This document shows positions 1 through 8,654 of a stretch of 46,512 bases of DNA, piece after piece. This stretch comes from Avispirillum sp959601495 (GTDB lineage Bacteria; Bacillota; Clostridia; Oscillospirales; CAG-272): NCBI GenBank assembly GCA_959601495.1, contig CAUGPT010000015.1:1-46512 (forward strand). The letters run 5' to 3'. How positions within the stretch are numbered: position 1 is the first letter of the stretch; every line of letters begins with the position of its first letter. The notes under the pieces were generated by a model. The model saw only the letters and a list, made by a program, of their open reading frames with translations, was not told where the DNA came from and ran no database searches. The position numbers and the translations under genes are program-made.

Positions 1-470
1 CGGGAAACGCCTGCCTCTCCTTTCTTAGACCGATTCGGGGATGTGTGAAGGGGCTGCTTACGGGAAAGCAGTCCCTTCACGTCTTTCTCACTTACGTTCG
101 GTAAGCTAACATCAAAGTTTGAATTGCTTTCACAATTTCGGAAAGTCGAAAACCGGCGCCCGTCCGTTGCTGCTTACGGAAAAGCAGTCCCTTCACGTCC
201 TTTTCACTTACGTTCGGTAAGCTGACAATAAAGTTTGAAACGCTTTCCAGATTTCGAAAGGTTGAAACCTCCCATCCGTTGCTGCTTACGGAAAAGCAGT
301 TTCTTCACGTCTTTCTTACTTACGTTCGGTAAGCTGTCGATAGAGTTTGAATTGCTTTCCCAATTTCGAAAGGTGAAACCGCACCGCTGCGGGACAGTAG
401 CTCCCTCACATCTTTTGCTTAAGTTCGGTAAGCTGACCACAAAGTTTGAATTGCTTTGCAAAGAAACTAA
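1..470 (+). repeat. Mosaic hairpin repeat, copy A (truncated by window start)
   Basis: Four imperfect tandem units begin near 53, 169, 281 and 386 (spacing 116, 112 and 105 bp). Each carries a CTGCTT/AAGCAG-type hairpin, then CTTAC-GTTCG-GTAAG, then an AAGTTTGAATTGCTTT block. The first unit has an extended 15-bp stem, GTGAAGGGGCTGCTT (45-59) with AAGCAGTCCCTTCAC (66-80), with one G-T pair. The window starts inside the loop of another stem that is intact in the copies at 24571-24613 and 45930-45962. Short ORFs crossing it on both strands follow the repeats and have no ribosome binding sites, so I read it as non-coding. The same sequence recurs at 24277-24840, 45620-46147 and 46259-46460. Confidence 0.85.
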
Positions 471-578
471 AACTTTGCTGTTTCAAAACTTCGGCAGGGA
501 GACGGACGGCGCGGGAGGAGCGGGGGACGAGGACCGGTGGGTGCGCGCAGCCTTGTTTTTTGTTTCTCTTTGCGGATC

Positions 579-1217
579 TCAAAGCTTTGAGTATCCGTAG
601 CAGTTTATGAGCGCGTCGATCTTTTTTCCCTCGCGGCACATGGGGCATTTGTGAGAGTCGTAGCTTGCGTAGTCCGGCAGATCCTTGGGATTGAATACGG
701 ACGTTATGGGATAACCCTCGCACTCGGTCTCGGTCGAGAACACCGCCGCGATACCCGATATATTTCCGTCATAATACTTTACCGCCTCAACTGCGCCGCG
801 GGCGGTAAATCCCGTGACAACGGAAGCGGCAAGAATGAGAACGTTCTTGCCCTTTATCATGGGCAGTATGTTTTCGCGGAATATGAGCTGGCTGCCGGAG
901 GTGTGCTCCGGCGTGACGATATACACCGTCTGATGCAGGTTCATGTTTGCAAGCTCCATACGCGTCATCTCGTTCGCGATGCATGTGCCGATAACTTCGG
1001 TGCCGTCAAGACACAGGATCGTGTCAACGGGCGCCTTGTAGCGGTACATCTCAACAAACTCCTGCGCCAGCGCGGTCGCCTCGGAAAGGCGGGTCTTCTG
1101 CACCGTGATGTCGATATAATAATTCGTATGGCTGCGGCTTGTGGCAAAATGTCCCTTTGCAACTCGGAAATACAGATCTTTTCTGCTTGTGGGCAGCTTT
1201 ACCATGTTAATGGGCAT
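579..1217 (-). CDS. Orotate phosphoribosyltransferase-like protein (PRTase fold)
   Basis: 212 aa. The central stretch VLILAASVVTGFTARG (about residues 126-141) sits where type I phosphoribosyltransferases have their PRPP loop, and VDTILCLDGTEVIG (about 64-77) fits the preceding strand and hood contact. The two acidic residues usual at the start of the PRPP loop are Ala-Ala here. From memory, a clostridial family annotated as orotate phosphoribosyltransferase shares this substitution and the C-terminal CPMC...YGYSKL tail. No pyr genes lie beside it, so the substrate is uncertain; nucleobase salvage or a regulatory PRTase are alternatives. The start is the ATG at 1217, with AAGGAGG six bases upstream. 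Confidence 0.7.
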   Translation of the reverse strand: MPINMVKLPTSRKDLYFRVAKGHFATSRSHTNYYIDITVQKTRLSEATALAQEFVEMYRYKAPVDTILCLDGTEVIGTCIANEMTRMELANMNLHQTVYIVTPEHTSGSQLIFRENILPMIKGKNVLILAASVVTGFTARGAVEAVKYYDGNISGIAAVFSTETECEGYPITSVFNPKDLPDYASYDSHKCPMCREGKKIDALINCYGYSKL

Positions 1218-1289
1218 ATGTCCTCCTTCGCCTCTTGGCTTGTTTTTCTAAAATTCCCGTATTGGGTCGCCGTATTCTTTCTGTATATT

Positions 1290-1318
1290 ATTTTACATTA
1301 TTGACGCGCCGTTTACAA
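1290..1318 (-). promoter_or_regulatory. Candidate sigma-A promoter of the PRTase gene
   Basis: Read on the minus strand: TTGTAA (1313-1318), 17-bp spacer, TAAAAT (1290-1295), about 65 bp upstream of the start codon. The rest of 1218-1490 shows no gene. Confidence 0.5.
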
Positions 1319-1491
1319 TAGCGAATGACACTTTTTTGTCGAAGCGCGAAAAATGAATATTTATTAGTTTATTCAAACCTCGAATGAATTTATGCCTTCT
1401 GCTTTTTTCAAATTAAGCTGTAATACGCCATCGCTTTTCGTATTCGTGCAACAAATCCATAAATAAGGTTCATATTTGTGCAATATATCTA

Positions 1492-1520
1492 TTGCAATTA
1501 TCGTATATTGTATGTATAAT
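1492..1520 (+). promoter_or_regulatory. Sigma-A promoter of the liv operon
   Basis: TTGCAA (1492-1497), 17-bp spacer, TATAAT (1515-1520). It would give a leader of about 130 nt before livJ. Confidence 0.7.
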
Positions 1521-1547
1521 TATTTCATCAAACGGAATAAAATGCGG

Positions 1548-1633
1548 ATTTGTATTTCCGGAGTCCGTGGGGACGGTACAAATACGGCGCAACCGTTTTG
1601 ATATTTTCTCAAAATTCCGGCAGGCGTTGCCGG
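1548..1633 (+). promoter_or_regulatory. Structured 5' leader of livJ
   Basis: ATTTGTA pairs with TACAAAT around a GTCC-GTGG-GGAC helix (about 1548-1583), and a second hairpin CCGGCA (1617-1622)/TGCCGG (1628-1633) lies just before the ribosome binding region. The gene follows the second hairpin by 22 bases. It could be an untranslated control element; I do not recognise a named riboswitch. Confidence 0.4.
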
Positions 1634-1655
1634 AGAAAGGCTTAGGTAATAAAAA

Positions 1656-2858
1656 ATGAAAACAAAAAAGATAATTGCACTCGTGCTTGCCGCAGTGATG
1701 GCGGTACTGAGCCTTGCAGCCTGCGGCTCTGCATCTGATAAGGACAGCGGAAAAGAGGCTATAAAGATCGGCGGGATAGGCCCTCTCACGGGCGGCGCCG
1801 CGATCTACGGCAGCGCAGCAAAGAACGGTGCACAGATAGCTGTTGACGAAGTCAACGCTCTCGGCGGTCTTCAGTTCGACCTTCGCTACGAGGACGACGT
1901 ACACGACCCCGAAAAATCCGGCACCGCATACAATACTCTGAAGGACTGGGGCATGCAGATCTCTCTCGGCTCTGTAACCTCCAAGCCCGCAGTTGCCACC
2001 TCCGCAGAGGCTGCAAATGACCACATCTTCTATCTCACCCCCTCCGCATCATCTACAGATGTCATCGGCGGTGTTGCGAACCCTCTCACCGGCACGGTGG
2101 AGATAGAGCGTAAGGACTGCGTGTTCCAGATGTGCTTTGTTGACCCCAACCAGGGCTCTGCGTCCGCAAAATACATTTCCGAGAAACAGCTCGGCACAAA
2201 GGTTGCCGTTATTTACAAAAATGACGATGTGTACTCCACCGGTATCTACAACAGCTTTGCGGCAGAGGCTGACAAGCTGGGTATTAACATAGTATCCGTT
2301 TCCACTTTTACGGACGATACATCAACGGACTTCTCCGTGCAGATCGCGGACGCAAAGAAAGCCGGCGCGGATCTCGTATTCCTGCCCATGTACTATGAGG
2401 CAGCCTCCATGATATTTATTCAGGCGAATGCCATAGGCTACAAGCCCATATGGTTCGGCGTTGACGGTATGGACGGTATTCTCACGCTGGAGGGCTTTGA
2501 CAAATCCCTTGCCGAGGGAGTTATCCTTCTGACTCCCTTCAATGCAGATGCCGACGACGATGCAACCTCAAAGTTTGTTGCAAAATACAAAGAAAAGTAC
2601 GGCGAGATTCCCAACCAGTTCGCGGCAGACGCTTACGACTGCATCTGGGCATTATATGACGCGCTCAGGGACGAGGATATCTCCACCGATATTTCCGCAA
2701 GCGAGCTCTGCGACATCCTCATGGCGAAGTTCACCTCCGCAGACTTCAAGTTTGACGGTCTGACAGGAGACGGCATGACATGGGACAATACCGGCGCGGT
2801 CTCCAAGTCCCCCAAGGGCATGGTAATCAAGAACGGTGCATACGTCGGGCTTGACTGA
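1656..2858 (+). CDS. livJ: Branched-chain amino acid ABC transporter substrate-binding lipoprotein
   Basis: 400 aa. Residues 1-22 form a lipoprotein signal peptide with lipobox LAAC and acceptor Cys23, so the protein should be tethered outside the membrane. The mature part starts IKIGGIGPLTGGAAIYG and continues as a Leu/Ile/Val-type periplasmic binding fold (Peripla_BP_6), of normal length. Role inferred from family and from the permease and ATPase genes that follow: capture of Leu/Ile/Val or a related amino acid. The start is the ATG at 1656; the nearest purine-rich site, GAGAAAGG, is 15 or more bases away, so translation initiation may be atypical. A terminator after this gene suggests that more of it is made than of the downstream subunits. 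Confidence 0.93.
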   Translation: MKTKKIIALVLAAVMAVLSLAACGSASDKDSGKEAIKIGGIGPLTGGAAIYGSAAKNGAQIAVDEVNALGGLQFDLRYEDDVHDPEKSGTAYNTLKDWGMQISLGSVTSKPAVATSAEAANDHIFYLTPSASSTDVIGGVANPLTGTVEIERKDCVFQMCFVDPNQGSASAKYISEKQLGTKVAVIYKNDDVYSTGIYNSFAAEADKLGINIVSVSTFTDDTSTDFSVQIADAKKAGADLVFLPMYYEAASMIFIQANAIGYKPIWFGVDGMDGILTLEGFDKSLAEGVILLTPFNADADDDATSKFVAKYKEKYGEIPNQFAADAYDCIWALYDALRDEDISTDISASELCDILMAKFTSADFKFDGLTGDGMTWDNTGAVSKSPKGMVIKNGAYVGLD

Positions 2859-2892
2859 TCGTTAAAGATCGGAAAAGACTTACATTTAAAAT

Positions 2893-2927
2893 AAAAGAGG
2901 GCTGCTTTTCGACAACCCTCTTTTACT
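2893..2927 (+). terminator. Intrinsic terminator between livJ and livH
   Basis: AAAAGAGGG (2893-2901) pairs with CCCTCTTTT (2916-2924) followed by T-rich sequence. It lies inside the transporter operon and probably allows partial readthrough. Confidence 0.75.
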
Positions 2928-2992
2928 CATATATCGGCATAGATAAAAAAACGGGCATATACGCGCTCATGTCCCGGATACGAGGTGTTATT

Positions 2993-3874
2993 TTGGCTTT
3001 TCTCAATAATCTTATTAACGGTATAAGCCTCGGCAGCGTTTACGCGATAATCGCTCTCGGCTATACCATGGTGTACGGCATTGCAAAAATGCTGAACTTT
3101 GCTCACGGTGATATTATAATGGTCGGCGCGTACGTCTGCTTTTTTGCCGTGTCCGAATACGGGCTGAACCCCGCGCTCGGCATCATTATCGCAATTGCCA
3201 TCTGTACGGTGCTGGGTATTATAATCGAGCGTCTGGCGTATAAGCCGCTGAGAGAGGTAACATCCCTTGCCGTGCTTATAACGGCTATCGGCGTAAGCTA
3301 TTTTCTGCAGAATGCGGCGCAGCTTATGTGGACGTCCAACCCGAAGATCTTTCCCGCCATATTCGGCAGCGGCGGATTTGTGCTGTTCGACGGACAGATG
3401 ACCATCCCTTATAAAACGCTTGTAACCATCGCGGCGTGCATCGTCATCATGATAGGGCTTACCCTTTTCACCGAAAAGACCAGAACGGGCAAAGCCATGC
3501 GCGCCTGCTCCGAGGATAAGGGTGCGGCACAGCTTATGGGCATAAACGTCAACAAGACTATATCAATAACGTTTGCGATAGGCTCCGCTCTTGCGGCGAT
3601 AGCCGGAGTGCTGCTTTGCTCGTCGTACCCCAAGCTTATCCCCACAACAGGCTCAATGCCCGGCATAAAGGCGTTCACGGCGGCGGTGTTCGGCGGCATA
3701 GGCTCCATCCCCGGCGCGTTTCTCGGCGGTATTCTTCTCGGCATTATCGAGATATTCTCAAGCGCATATCTCTCCACAGAGCTTGCAAACGCCATAGTTT
3801 TCCTGGTGCTTATAATCATTCTTCTCGTGAAGCCTACGGGACTTCTCGGCAAGAAAGTAAACGAGAAAGTGTGA
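2993..3874 (+). CDS. livH: Branched-chain amino acid ABC transporter permease LivH
   Basis: About 293 aa, polytopic. The N-terminus LINGISLGSVYAIIALGYTMVYG is diagnostic of LivH, followed by LNFAHGDIIMVGAY. The region MRACSEDKGAAQLMGIN (about residues 165-180) is the cytoplasmic loop that contacts the ATPase. I prefer the TTG start at 2993, because GAGGTG at 2982-2987 is spaced five bases from it and the resulting MAFLNNLING matches family N-termini. The alternative ATG at 2969 adds eight residues and has no clear ribosome binding site. livM follows after nine bases. Confidence 0.92.
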   Translation: MAFLNNLINGISLGSVYAIIALGYTMVYGIAKMLNFAHGDIIMVGAYVCFFAVSEYGLNPALGIIIAIAICTVLGIIIERLAYKPLREVTSLAVLITAIGVSYFLQNAAQLMWTSNPKIFPAIFGSGGFVLFDGQMTIPYKTLVTIAACIVIMIGLTLFTEKTRTGKAMRACSEDKGAAQLMGINVNKTISITFAIGSALAAIAGVLLCSSYPKLIPTTGSMPGIKAFTAAVFGGIGSIPGAFLGGILLGIIEIFSSAYLSTELANAIVFLVLIIILLVKPTGLLGKKVNEKV

Positions 3875-3883
3875 GGTTTGAAT

Positions 3884-4972
3884 ATGAAACTGTCAAAAAG
3901 TACGAAAACCTCATTTATGACATACGGCGTCGTTATCGTCATGTATGCGCTTCTCATGATACTGACCTCCGCCGGGGTCATGTCCTCCACCATGAAGGGA
4001 CTGCTCGTGCCCTGCTGCGCGTACATAGTGGCCGCGCTTTCGCTTAACCTTACTGTCGGCGTTCTCGGTGAGCTTTCTCTCGGTCACGCGGGCTTTATGA
4101 GCGTTGGCGCTTTCACCGGCACGACCGTCGCAATGCTTCTCAAAGCCTCGGTAGAGCCTGTATGGGTACGTATGCTCATAGCGATCGCGGTCGGTGCGTT
4201 CTTCGCGGCGATTGCGGGCGTTATTGTGGGTATTCCCGTACTCAGACTGCGCGGCGACTACCTTGCAATAGTAACTCTTGCTTTCGGCGAAATCATAAAA
4301 ACGATCGTTACAAACCTGTATGTGGGCAGCGACAACGGCGGCGTCCGCATGGGCTTTCTCAATGCCGATATAGGTCTTAAGACCGGCGGAAAAATGATAC
4401 TCAACGGTCCCAACGGTATTTCCGGTATTACGAAAATTTCAACGCTCACTACCGGATTTGTACTTATAATGGTCTGCCTTGTAGTAATATTCAACCTTGT
4501 GAACAGCCGCTCCGGCAGAGCTATAATGGCGCTGAGAGATAACAGGATCGCGGCGGAGAGCGTCGGCATAAACGTTACGAAGTATAAGCTCATGGCGTTT
4601 GTGATATCCGCTGCTATGGCGGGCGCCGCGGGCGCGCTTTACGCACTGGGTCAGAACACCGTAACGGCGAACAAGTTCGATTTCAACACATCAATACTTA
4701 TTCTTGTGTATGTGGTTCTCGGCGGACTGGGCAATATGCTCGGTTCCATCGTTGCGGCAACGGTGCTGTATCTCCTGCCCGAGACCGTACTCCGTCAGTT
4801 CTCCGACTACAGAATGCTCATATATGCCGTTGTTCTCATAATCATAATGCTTGTAACAAACAACGCCCGCCTCAAGAGCCTGTTTTCAAGGGCAGTTGAG
4901 CCTATCACCCGATTGTTCGGGCGAGGGAGCGACAAAGACGGCGGCGGTAAAGCCGAAAAGGAGGGCAGGTAA
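3884..4972 (+). CDS. livM: Branched-chain amino acid ABC transporter permease LivM
   Basis: About 362 aa, polytopic inner-membrane partner of LivH. Family marks: AALSLNLTVGVLGELSLGHAGFMSVGA near the N-terminus, LRGDYLAIVTLAFGEI in the middle, and the ATPase-contact loop MALRDNRIAAESVGINV. The ATG at 3884 has GAGG seven bases upstream; a TTG at 3878 is possible. The last 25 residues are charged (RGSDKDGGGKAEKEGR) and lie outside the permease core. livG starts five bases after the stop codon. Confidence 0.93.
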   Translation: MKLSKSTKTSFMTYGVVIVMYALLMILTSAGVMSSTMKGLLVPCCAYIVAALSLNLTVGVLGELSLGHAGFMSVGAFTGTTVAMLLKASVEPVWVRMLIAIAVGAFFAAIAGVIVGIPVLRLRGDYLAIVTLAFGEIIKTIVTNLYVGSDNGGVRMGFLNADIGLKTGGKMILNGPNGISGITKISTLTTGFVLIMVCLVVIFNLVNSRSGRAIMALRDNRIAAESVGINVTKYKLMAFVISAAMAGAAGALYALGQNTVTANKFDFNTSILILVYVVLGGLGNMLGSIVAATVLYLLPETVLRQFSDYRMLIYAVVLIIIMLVTNNARLKSLFSRAVEPITRLFGRGSDKDGGGKAEKEGR

Positions 4973-4977
4973 ACAGA

Positions 4978-5829
4978 ATGTCAAATTTCAATTTTGAAAA
5001 GGGCAAAATGGTGCCCGTACCCAGCCACTCCATTATACCCGAGCGGGACCTCGGGAAAACTCCCGTGCTGGAGTGCAGCCATCTTGGAATCGACTTCGGC
5101 GGTCTGCGCGCGGTCGACGACTTCAACTTTACCATAGGCAAAACGGAAATTGCGGGGCTTATAGGCCCCAACGGTGCAGGCAAGACTACCGTTTTCAACC
5201 TGCTCACAAAGGTGTATACCCCCACCCGCGGCATTATAATGCTCAACGGCATGGATACCTCCGGCAAAACAACGGTGCAGATAAACAAAATGGGGATTGC
5301 GCGCACCTTCCAGAACATACGCCTGTTTTCAAACCTTACCGTTGAGGATAACGTAAAGATCGGTCTGCACAACTCCATGAAGTACAGCTCCATAGAGGGC
5401 ATTCTCCGTCTGCCGTCATACTGGAAGGCCGAAAAAGCCGCACATGAGCGGGCAATGGAGCTGCTTTCCATATTTAACATGGAGGATAAAGCCGACTGGC
5501 GCGCGGGCAACCTGCCTTACGGCGCGCAGCGCCGCCTTGAGATAGTGCGCGCGCTTGCCACAAATCCCTGCCTTCTGCTGCTTGACGAGCCCGCGGCGGG
5601 CATGAACCCCGCGGAGACCGCCGACCTTATGGAGACTATCGTAAAGATACGCGACACATTCCAGATCGCGGTGCTGCTTATCGAGCACGATATGAAGCTT
5701 GTCATGGGTATCTGCGAGGGCATATGCGTTCTGAACTTCGGTCAGGTCATCGCAAAGGGCACCGCCGATGAAATACGCGAAAACCCCACGGTCATCGAGG
5801 CATATCTCGGTAAAAGGGATGCCGGCTGA
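4978..5829 (+). CDS. livG: Branched-chain amino acid ABC transporter ATPase LivG
   Basis: 283 aa. Walker A GPNGAGKTT at about 63-71, signature region LPYGAQRRLEIVRALA at about 176-191, Walker B LLLLDEPAAGMNP near 199-211, switch His in LLIEHDMKLVM near 236. The signature is YGAQ where most ABC proteins have SGGQ, as is common in LivG. An N-terminal extension of about 30 residues (MVPVPSHSIIPERDL) precedes the nucleotide-binding domain; I believe this is shared by clostridial LivG proteins. It powers transport as a heterodimer with LivF. Confidence 0.93.
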   Translation: MSNFNFEKGKMVPVPSHSIIPERDLGKTPVLECSHLGIDFGGLRAVDDFNFTIGKTEIAGLIGPNGAGKTTVFNLLTKVYTPTRGIIMLNGMDTSGKTTVQINKMGIARTFQNIRLFSNLTVEDNVKIGLHNSMKYSSIEGILRLPSYWKAEKAAHERAMELLSIFNMEDKADWRAGNLPYGAQRRLEIVRALATNPCLLLLDEPAAGMNPAETADLMETIVKIRDTFQIAVLLIEHDMKLVMGICEGICVLNFGQVIAKGTADEIRENPTVIEAYLGKRDAG

Positions 5830-5858
5830 AACGGCGGAAATACTACGAAAGGCGCGGT

Positions 5859-6614
5859 TTGGAATATATGCAGACAATGCTTAAGGTTGATAATATCAAC
5901 GTATACTATGATAAAATACACGCCATAAAGGACGTGTCCTTTGAGGTAAACCAGGGTGAGATCGTGGCGCTGATAGGCGCAAACGGCGTGGGCAAGACCA
6001 CAACGCTGCACACGGTCACGGGGCTTATCCGCCCCCGCAGCGGCAGCATCAGCTACTACACCACCGAGATAGACCGCAGCGGCGAGGACGTTCCCATGAC
6101 ATACGATCTTGTAAAGACGGCGCCGCATAAAATGGTGTCCATGGGCATCGCTCATGTACCCGAGGGCAGACGCATATTTCTGCAGATGACCGTTATGGAA
6201 AATCTGGAGATGGGCGCTTTCTGCAAGGGCAAGGTCTCGAAAGAGGATCTTGACAACGTATTTGAGCGTTTTCCCCGCCTGTATGAGAGAAAAAAGCAGG
6301 AGGCGGGCACGCTTTCGGGCGGCGAGCAGCAGATGCTTGCCATGGGACGCGCCATGATGAGCCGCCCCAGACTGCTCATGCTCGACGAGCCTTCCATGGG
6401 TCTTTCCCCTCTGCTCGTAGAGGAGATATTCGATATTATAGGCGAGCTTCACCGTGCGGGCACGACGATACTCTTAGTCGAGCAGAACGCGGAAATGGCG
6501 CTTCAGATAGCCGACCGCGCGTATGTGCTTGAGTCCGGCAGAATAGTGATGACCGGCACCGGCAAAGAGCTTGCGGAAAGCGAAGAGATACGCAAGGCGT
6601 ACCTCGGCGGCTGA
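5859..6614 (+). CDS. livF: Branched-chain amino acid ABC transporter ATPase LivF
   Basis: 251 aa. Walker A GANGVGKTT at about 40-48, signature LSGGEQQMLAMGRAMM from about 150, Walker B LLMLDEPSMGLSP from about 171, and LLVEQNAEMAL at the switch region: the LivF pattern. GAAAGG at 5847-5852 is six bases before the TTG at 5859, so I take that start; the ATG at 5868 is the alternative. This is the last gene of the operon and is followed by a strong terminator. Confidence 0.93.
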   Translation: MEYMQTMLKVDNINVYYDKIHAIKDVSFEVNQGEIVALIGANGVGKTTTLHTVTGLIRPRSGSISYYTTEIDRSGEDVPMTYDLVKTAPHKMVSMGIAHVPEGRRIFLQMTVMENLEMGAFCKGKVSKEDLDNVFERFPRLYERKKQEAGTLSGGEQQMLAMGRAMMSRPRLLMLDEPSMGLSPLLVEEIFDIIGELHRAGTTILLVEQNAEMALQIADRAYVLESGRIVMTGTGKELAESEEIRKAYLGG

Positions 6615-6626
6615 TCAGGATAAAAA

Positions 6627-6666
6627 GAAAACCTGCTCCGACAGTCTGTCGGAGCAGGTTTTTTCT
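6627..6666. terminator. Bidirectional intrinsic terminator between livF and the convergent dehydrogenase gene
   Basis: CCTGCTCCGACA and TGTCGGAGCAGG form a 12-bp perfect stem, with TTTTTT on the plus side and a long T-run on the minus side. I see no gene in 6667-6899. Confidence 0.95.
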
Positions 6667-6899
6667 TTGTACCGCATGAGTCACGTCAGCCGATCGACCG
6701 AGGAGGGCTGCGCCGCCCGCAGGTTTCTTTCTTTGCACTGCTCGAAGGCTTTTCTCTCTGCGCCTCCGCCATGTCAGACCTTGCGGCAGATAAACCGATA
6801 AGCAGATCATGTTTTCCTCTGCGCCCGTGTCCGTTCTCCCGAAGTCTGCATAAACGGACAACCTACGGGCGGGGAACAGTGACGGAAAAAAGCCGCGTC

Positions 6900-7982
6900 T
6901 CAGAGCCTCGGATAATCCGCAAGAGAGACCTCTCGCCCCGCCTCGGCGGAGTCGTAGGCACCCTGAAGGATAAGCGACGTTTTGACGGCGGAGTCGATGC
7001 CCGCGCGGGAGCGCTCTCCCGACCGCACGCAGCGGAGAAAATCGGCGATCTCCGCCTCAAACATATTGCTGTCCCCCGGCTCAAAGGTCTCGGTGACAAA
7101 CTCGCCGTCCTTTTCCGTGTAGAGCTTATATCCGCCGCAATATGTAAGACGCACGCCGCCTTTTGTTCCCATTATGTCGATAAACTGCTCGTCCTCGTCA
7201 ATGTTCTGCGCCCACGCGCCCATAAGTGTTATAACGGGACCCGAAGTGCGGAGCAGCGCCGTGCATGACTCTTCAACATCGTATGTTCCGCCCGGGTTGC
7301 GCGTCTCCTCGCTCCACATCTTTCTGTAATGATAGTTCGGAATGTCGCGTCCGAGACAGCCGAAGATCGCGGCGCTTACGCGAAGCGGCTCGGGGTCGCC
7401 CACAAGATACATGACCTGGTCGATACGGTGCACCCCCCAGTCTATAAGCACGCCGCCGCCGGAGAGGGCTTTCGTGGTAAACTGACCGCCGATGCCCGGG
7501 ATGCAGCGAAAGCTTCTGAAAGAAACAAACACGTGATATACGTCGCCGAGCGCACCGCTCGCAATAAGGGCGCGCACTTTTCCGACGGATTCGTGAAATC
7601 TTGTAACGACGCCGATATTCAAAACAAGTCCGGTTTCGTGCTGCACGCGCTGCATTTCGAGAGCTTCCGCGTAGCAGGCAGCGGCGGGCTTTTCGCAAAG
7701 CACATGCTTGCCCGCGTGCATGGCGGCAACGGAAATTTCCCTGTGCATAAAGTTCGGTACGCAAATGCTTACGGCGTCAACGTCCTTATCGGTGAGAACA
7801 GAGCGCCAGTCGGATACCGCAGTGCCGCAGCCGAAATCTTCTGCGCACTTTTTCGCTTTTTCGAGAGAGGTGTCGCAGAAATACTTTATCTCGCACTCAT
7901 CCGCGTGGGAGATAAAAGCCGGTATGTGCGCGTCTCTTGCAATGCAGCCGCAGCCGATGATCCCGATCCCGATCTTTTTCAT
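6900..7982 (-). CDS. Gfo/Idh/MocA-family NAD(P)-dependent oxidoreductase
   Basis: 360 aa. The N-terminal Rossmann motif IGIIGCGCIARDAHIPAF (about 5-22) binds the nucleotide, and LCEKPAAACYAEA (about 95-107) contains the conserved EKP lysine. The C-terminal half is the alpha/beta substrate domain, with GGVLIDWGVHRIDQVMYL carrying the usual Asp and His. Likely a cytoplasmic sugar or inositol dehydrogenase; substrate unknown. It is monocistronic, with its own promoter and sharing the convergent terminator with livF. Confidence 0.92.
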   Translation of the reverse strand: MKKIGIGIIGCGCIARDAHIPAFISHADECEIKYFCDTSLEKAKKCAEDFGCGTAVSDWRSVLTDKDVDAVSICVPNFMHREISVAAMHAGKHVLCEKPAAACYAEALEMQRVQHETGLVLNIGVVTRFHESVGKVRALIASGALGDVYHVFVSFRSFRCIPGIGGQFTTKALSGGGVLIDWGVHRIDQVMYLVGDPEPLRVSAAIFGCLGRDIPNYHYRKMWSEETRNPGGTYDVEESCTALLRTSGPVITLMGAWAQNIDEDEQFIDIMGTKGGVRLTYCGGYKLYTEKDGEFVTETFEPGDSNMFEAEIADFLRCVRSGERSRAGIDSAVKTSLILQGAYDSAEAGREVSLADYPRL

Positions 7983-8009
7983 GAATTTTTCCCGCCTTTC
8001 ATTTTCTTT

Positions 8010-8038
8010 ATATTATCATGAGGCGGGAAAAATTTCAA
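8010..8038 (-). promoter_or_regulatory. Promoter of the Gfo/Idh/MocA gene, overlapped by an inverted repeat
   Basis: On the minus strand TTGAAA (8033-8038), 17-bp spacer, TAATAT (8010-8015). CCCGCCT (7991-7997) and AGGCGGG (8021-8027) form an inverted repeat; one arm lies in the spacer and the other, read as AGGCGGG on the transcript, is the likely ribosome binding site. Confidence 0.6.
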
Positions 8039-8151
8039 TATGTAGTATATTTTTTATCGAAAACGGCGGATGCGGCGCATTATCTGCCGCATGACGCCGC
8101 GACGGGACGGGTGCCGCGGACGGCAGTGACACAAAAAAGTGAAAAAACCCC

Positions 8152-8180
8152 TTTACAAAACAGCGCAAATGTGGTACAAT
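8152..8180 (+). promoter_or_regulatory. Sigma-A promoter of rpsO
   Basis: TTTACA (8152-8157), 17-bp spacer, TACAAT (8175-8180). The leader to rpsO is about 105 nt. The preceding bases carry an ATGCGGC/GCCGCAT inverted repeat near 8068-8092. Confidence 0.75.
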
Positions 8181-8292
8181 ACTCTGGCAATATCGGTTCC
8201 CCGGACAGCGGAACGCAGGATCTTTCAGAGATGCATCACCCGCCGCCGCCTGAGAAACACGTTTTTTGCAAATAATTTAAGAGGTGACAAAA

Positions 8293-8559
8293 ATGATTAC
8301 CAAAGAAGAAAAAGCAAAGATCATCGAAGAGTACAAGACCCATGAGGGCGACACAGGTTCTCCCGAGGTCCAGATCGCGATCCTGACCTACAGAATCAAG
8401 ACCCTTACCGAGCATATGAAGCAGAACAAGAAGGACCACCACTCCGGCAGAGGCCTTCTCAAGATGGTCGGCCATCGCCGCAACCTGCTTGCATATCTTC
8501 AGAAAGTTGACATCGAGCGCTACCGCGCGATCGTAGAAAAGCTCGGCCTGAGAAAGTAA
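8293..8559 (+). CDS. rpsO: 30S ribosomal protein S15
   Basis: 88 aa, the normal length. It begins MITKEEKAKIIEEYKTHEGD and contains GSPEVQIAILT, LTEHMKQNKKDHHSGRGLL and VGHRRNLLAYL, which are S15 hallmarks for 16S rRNA binding at the central-domain three-way junction. The ATG at 8293 is preceded by AGAGGTG; an in-frame GTG at 8284 lies inside that site. rpsO-pnp order is common in bacteria. S15 often controls its own leader; the 105-nt leader here could serve this, but I cannot identify the binding fold. Confidence 0.97.
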   Translation: MITKEEKAKIIEEYKTHEGDTGSPEVQIAILTYRIKTLTEHMKQNKKDHHSGRGLLKMVGHRRNLLAYLQKVDIERYRAIVEKLGLRK

Positions 8560-8611
8560 TTTCCAGCAAAAGAGAAATTGCCGACGGGCGCTTATTCCAC
8601 GCACCCAAAAC

Positions 8612-8645
8612 GGCTGCGGCGGTTTTCCGCCGCAGCCTGAATTTT
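8612..8645 (+). terminator. Intrinsic terminator after rpsO
   Basis: GGCTGCGGCGG (8612-8622), TTTT loop, CCGCCGCAGCC (8627-8637), then TGAATTTTT. An 11-bp GC stem between rpsO and pnp; it may also act as an RNase-processing hairpin in a joint transcript. Confidence 0.8.
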
Positions 8646-8654
8646 TGTATAAGA

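Noticed and set aside
1..600. ORFs of 85 and 121 aa, and tandem repeats that could suggest a CRISPR
   Set aside because: The ORFs follow the repeats on both strands without ribosome sites. Repeat units are about 110 bp, diverge, have no constant short repeat with unique spacers, and no cas genes are near.
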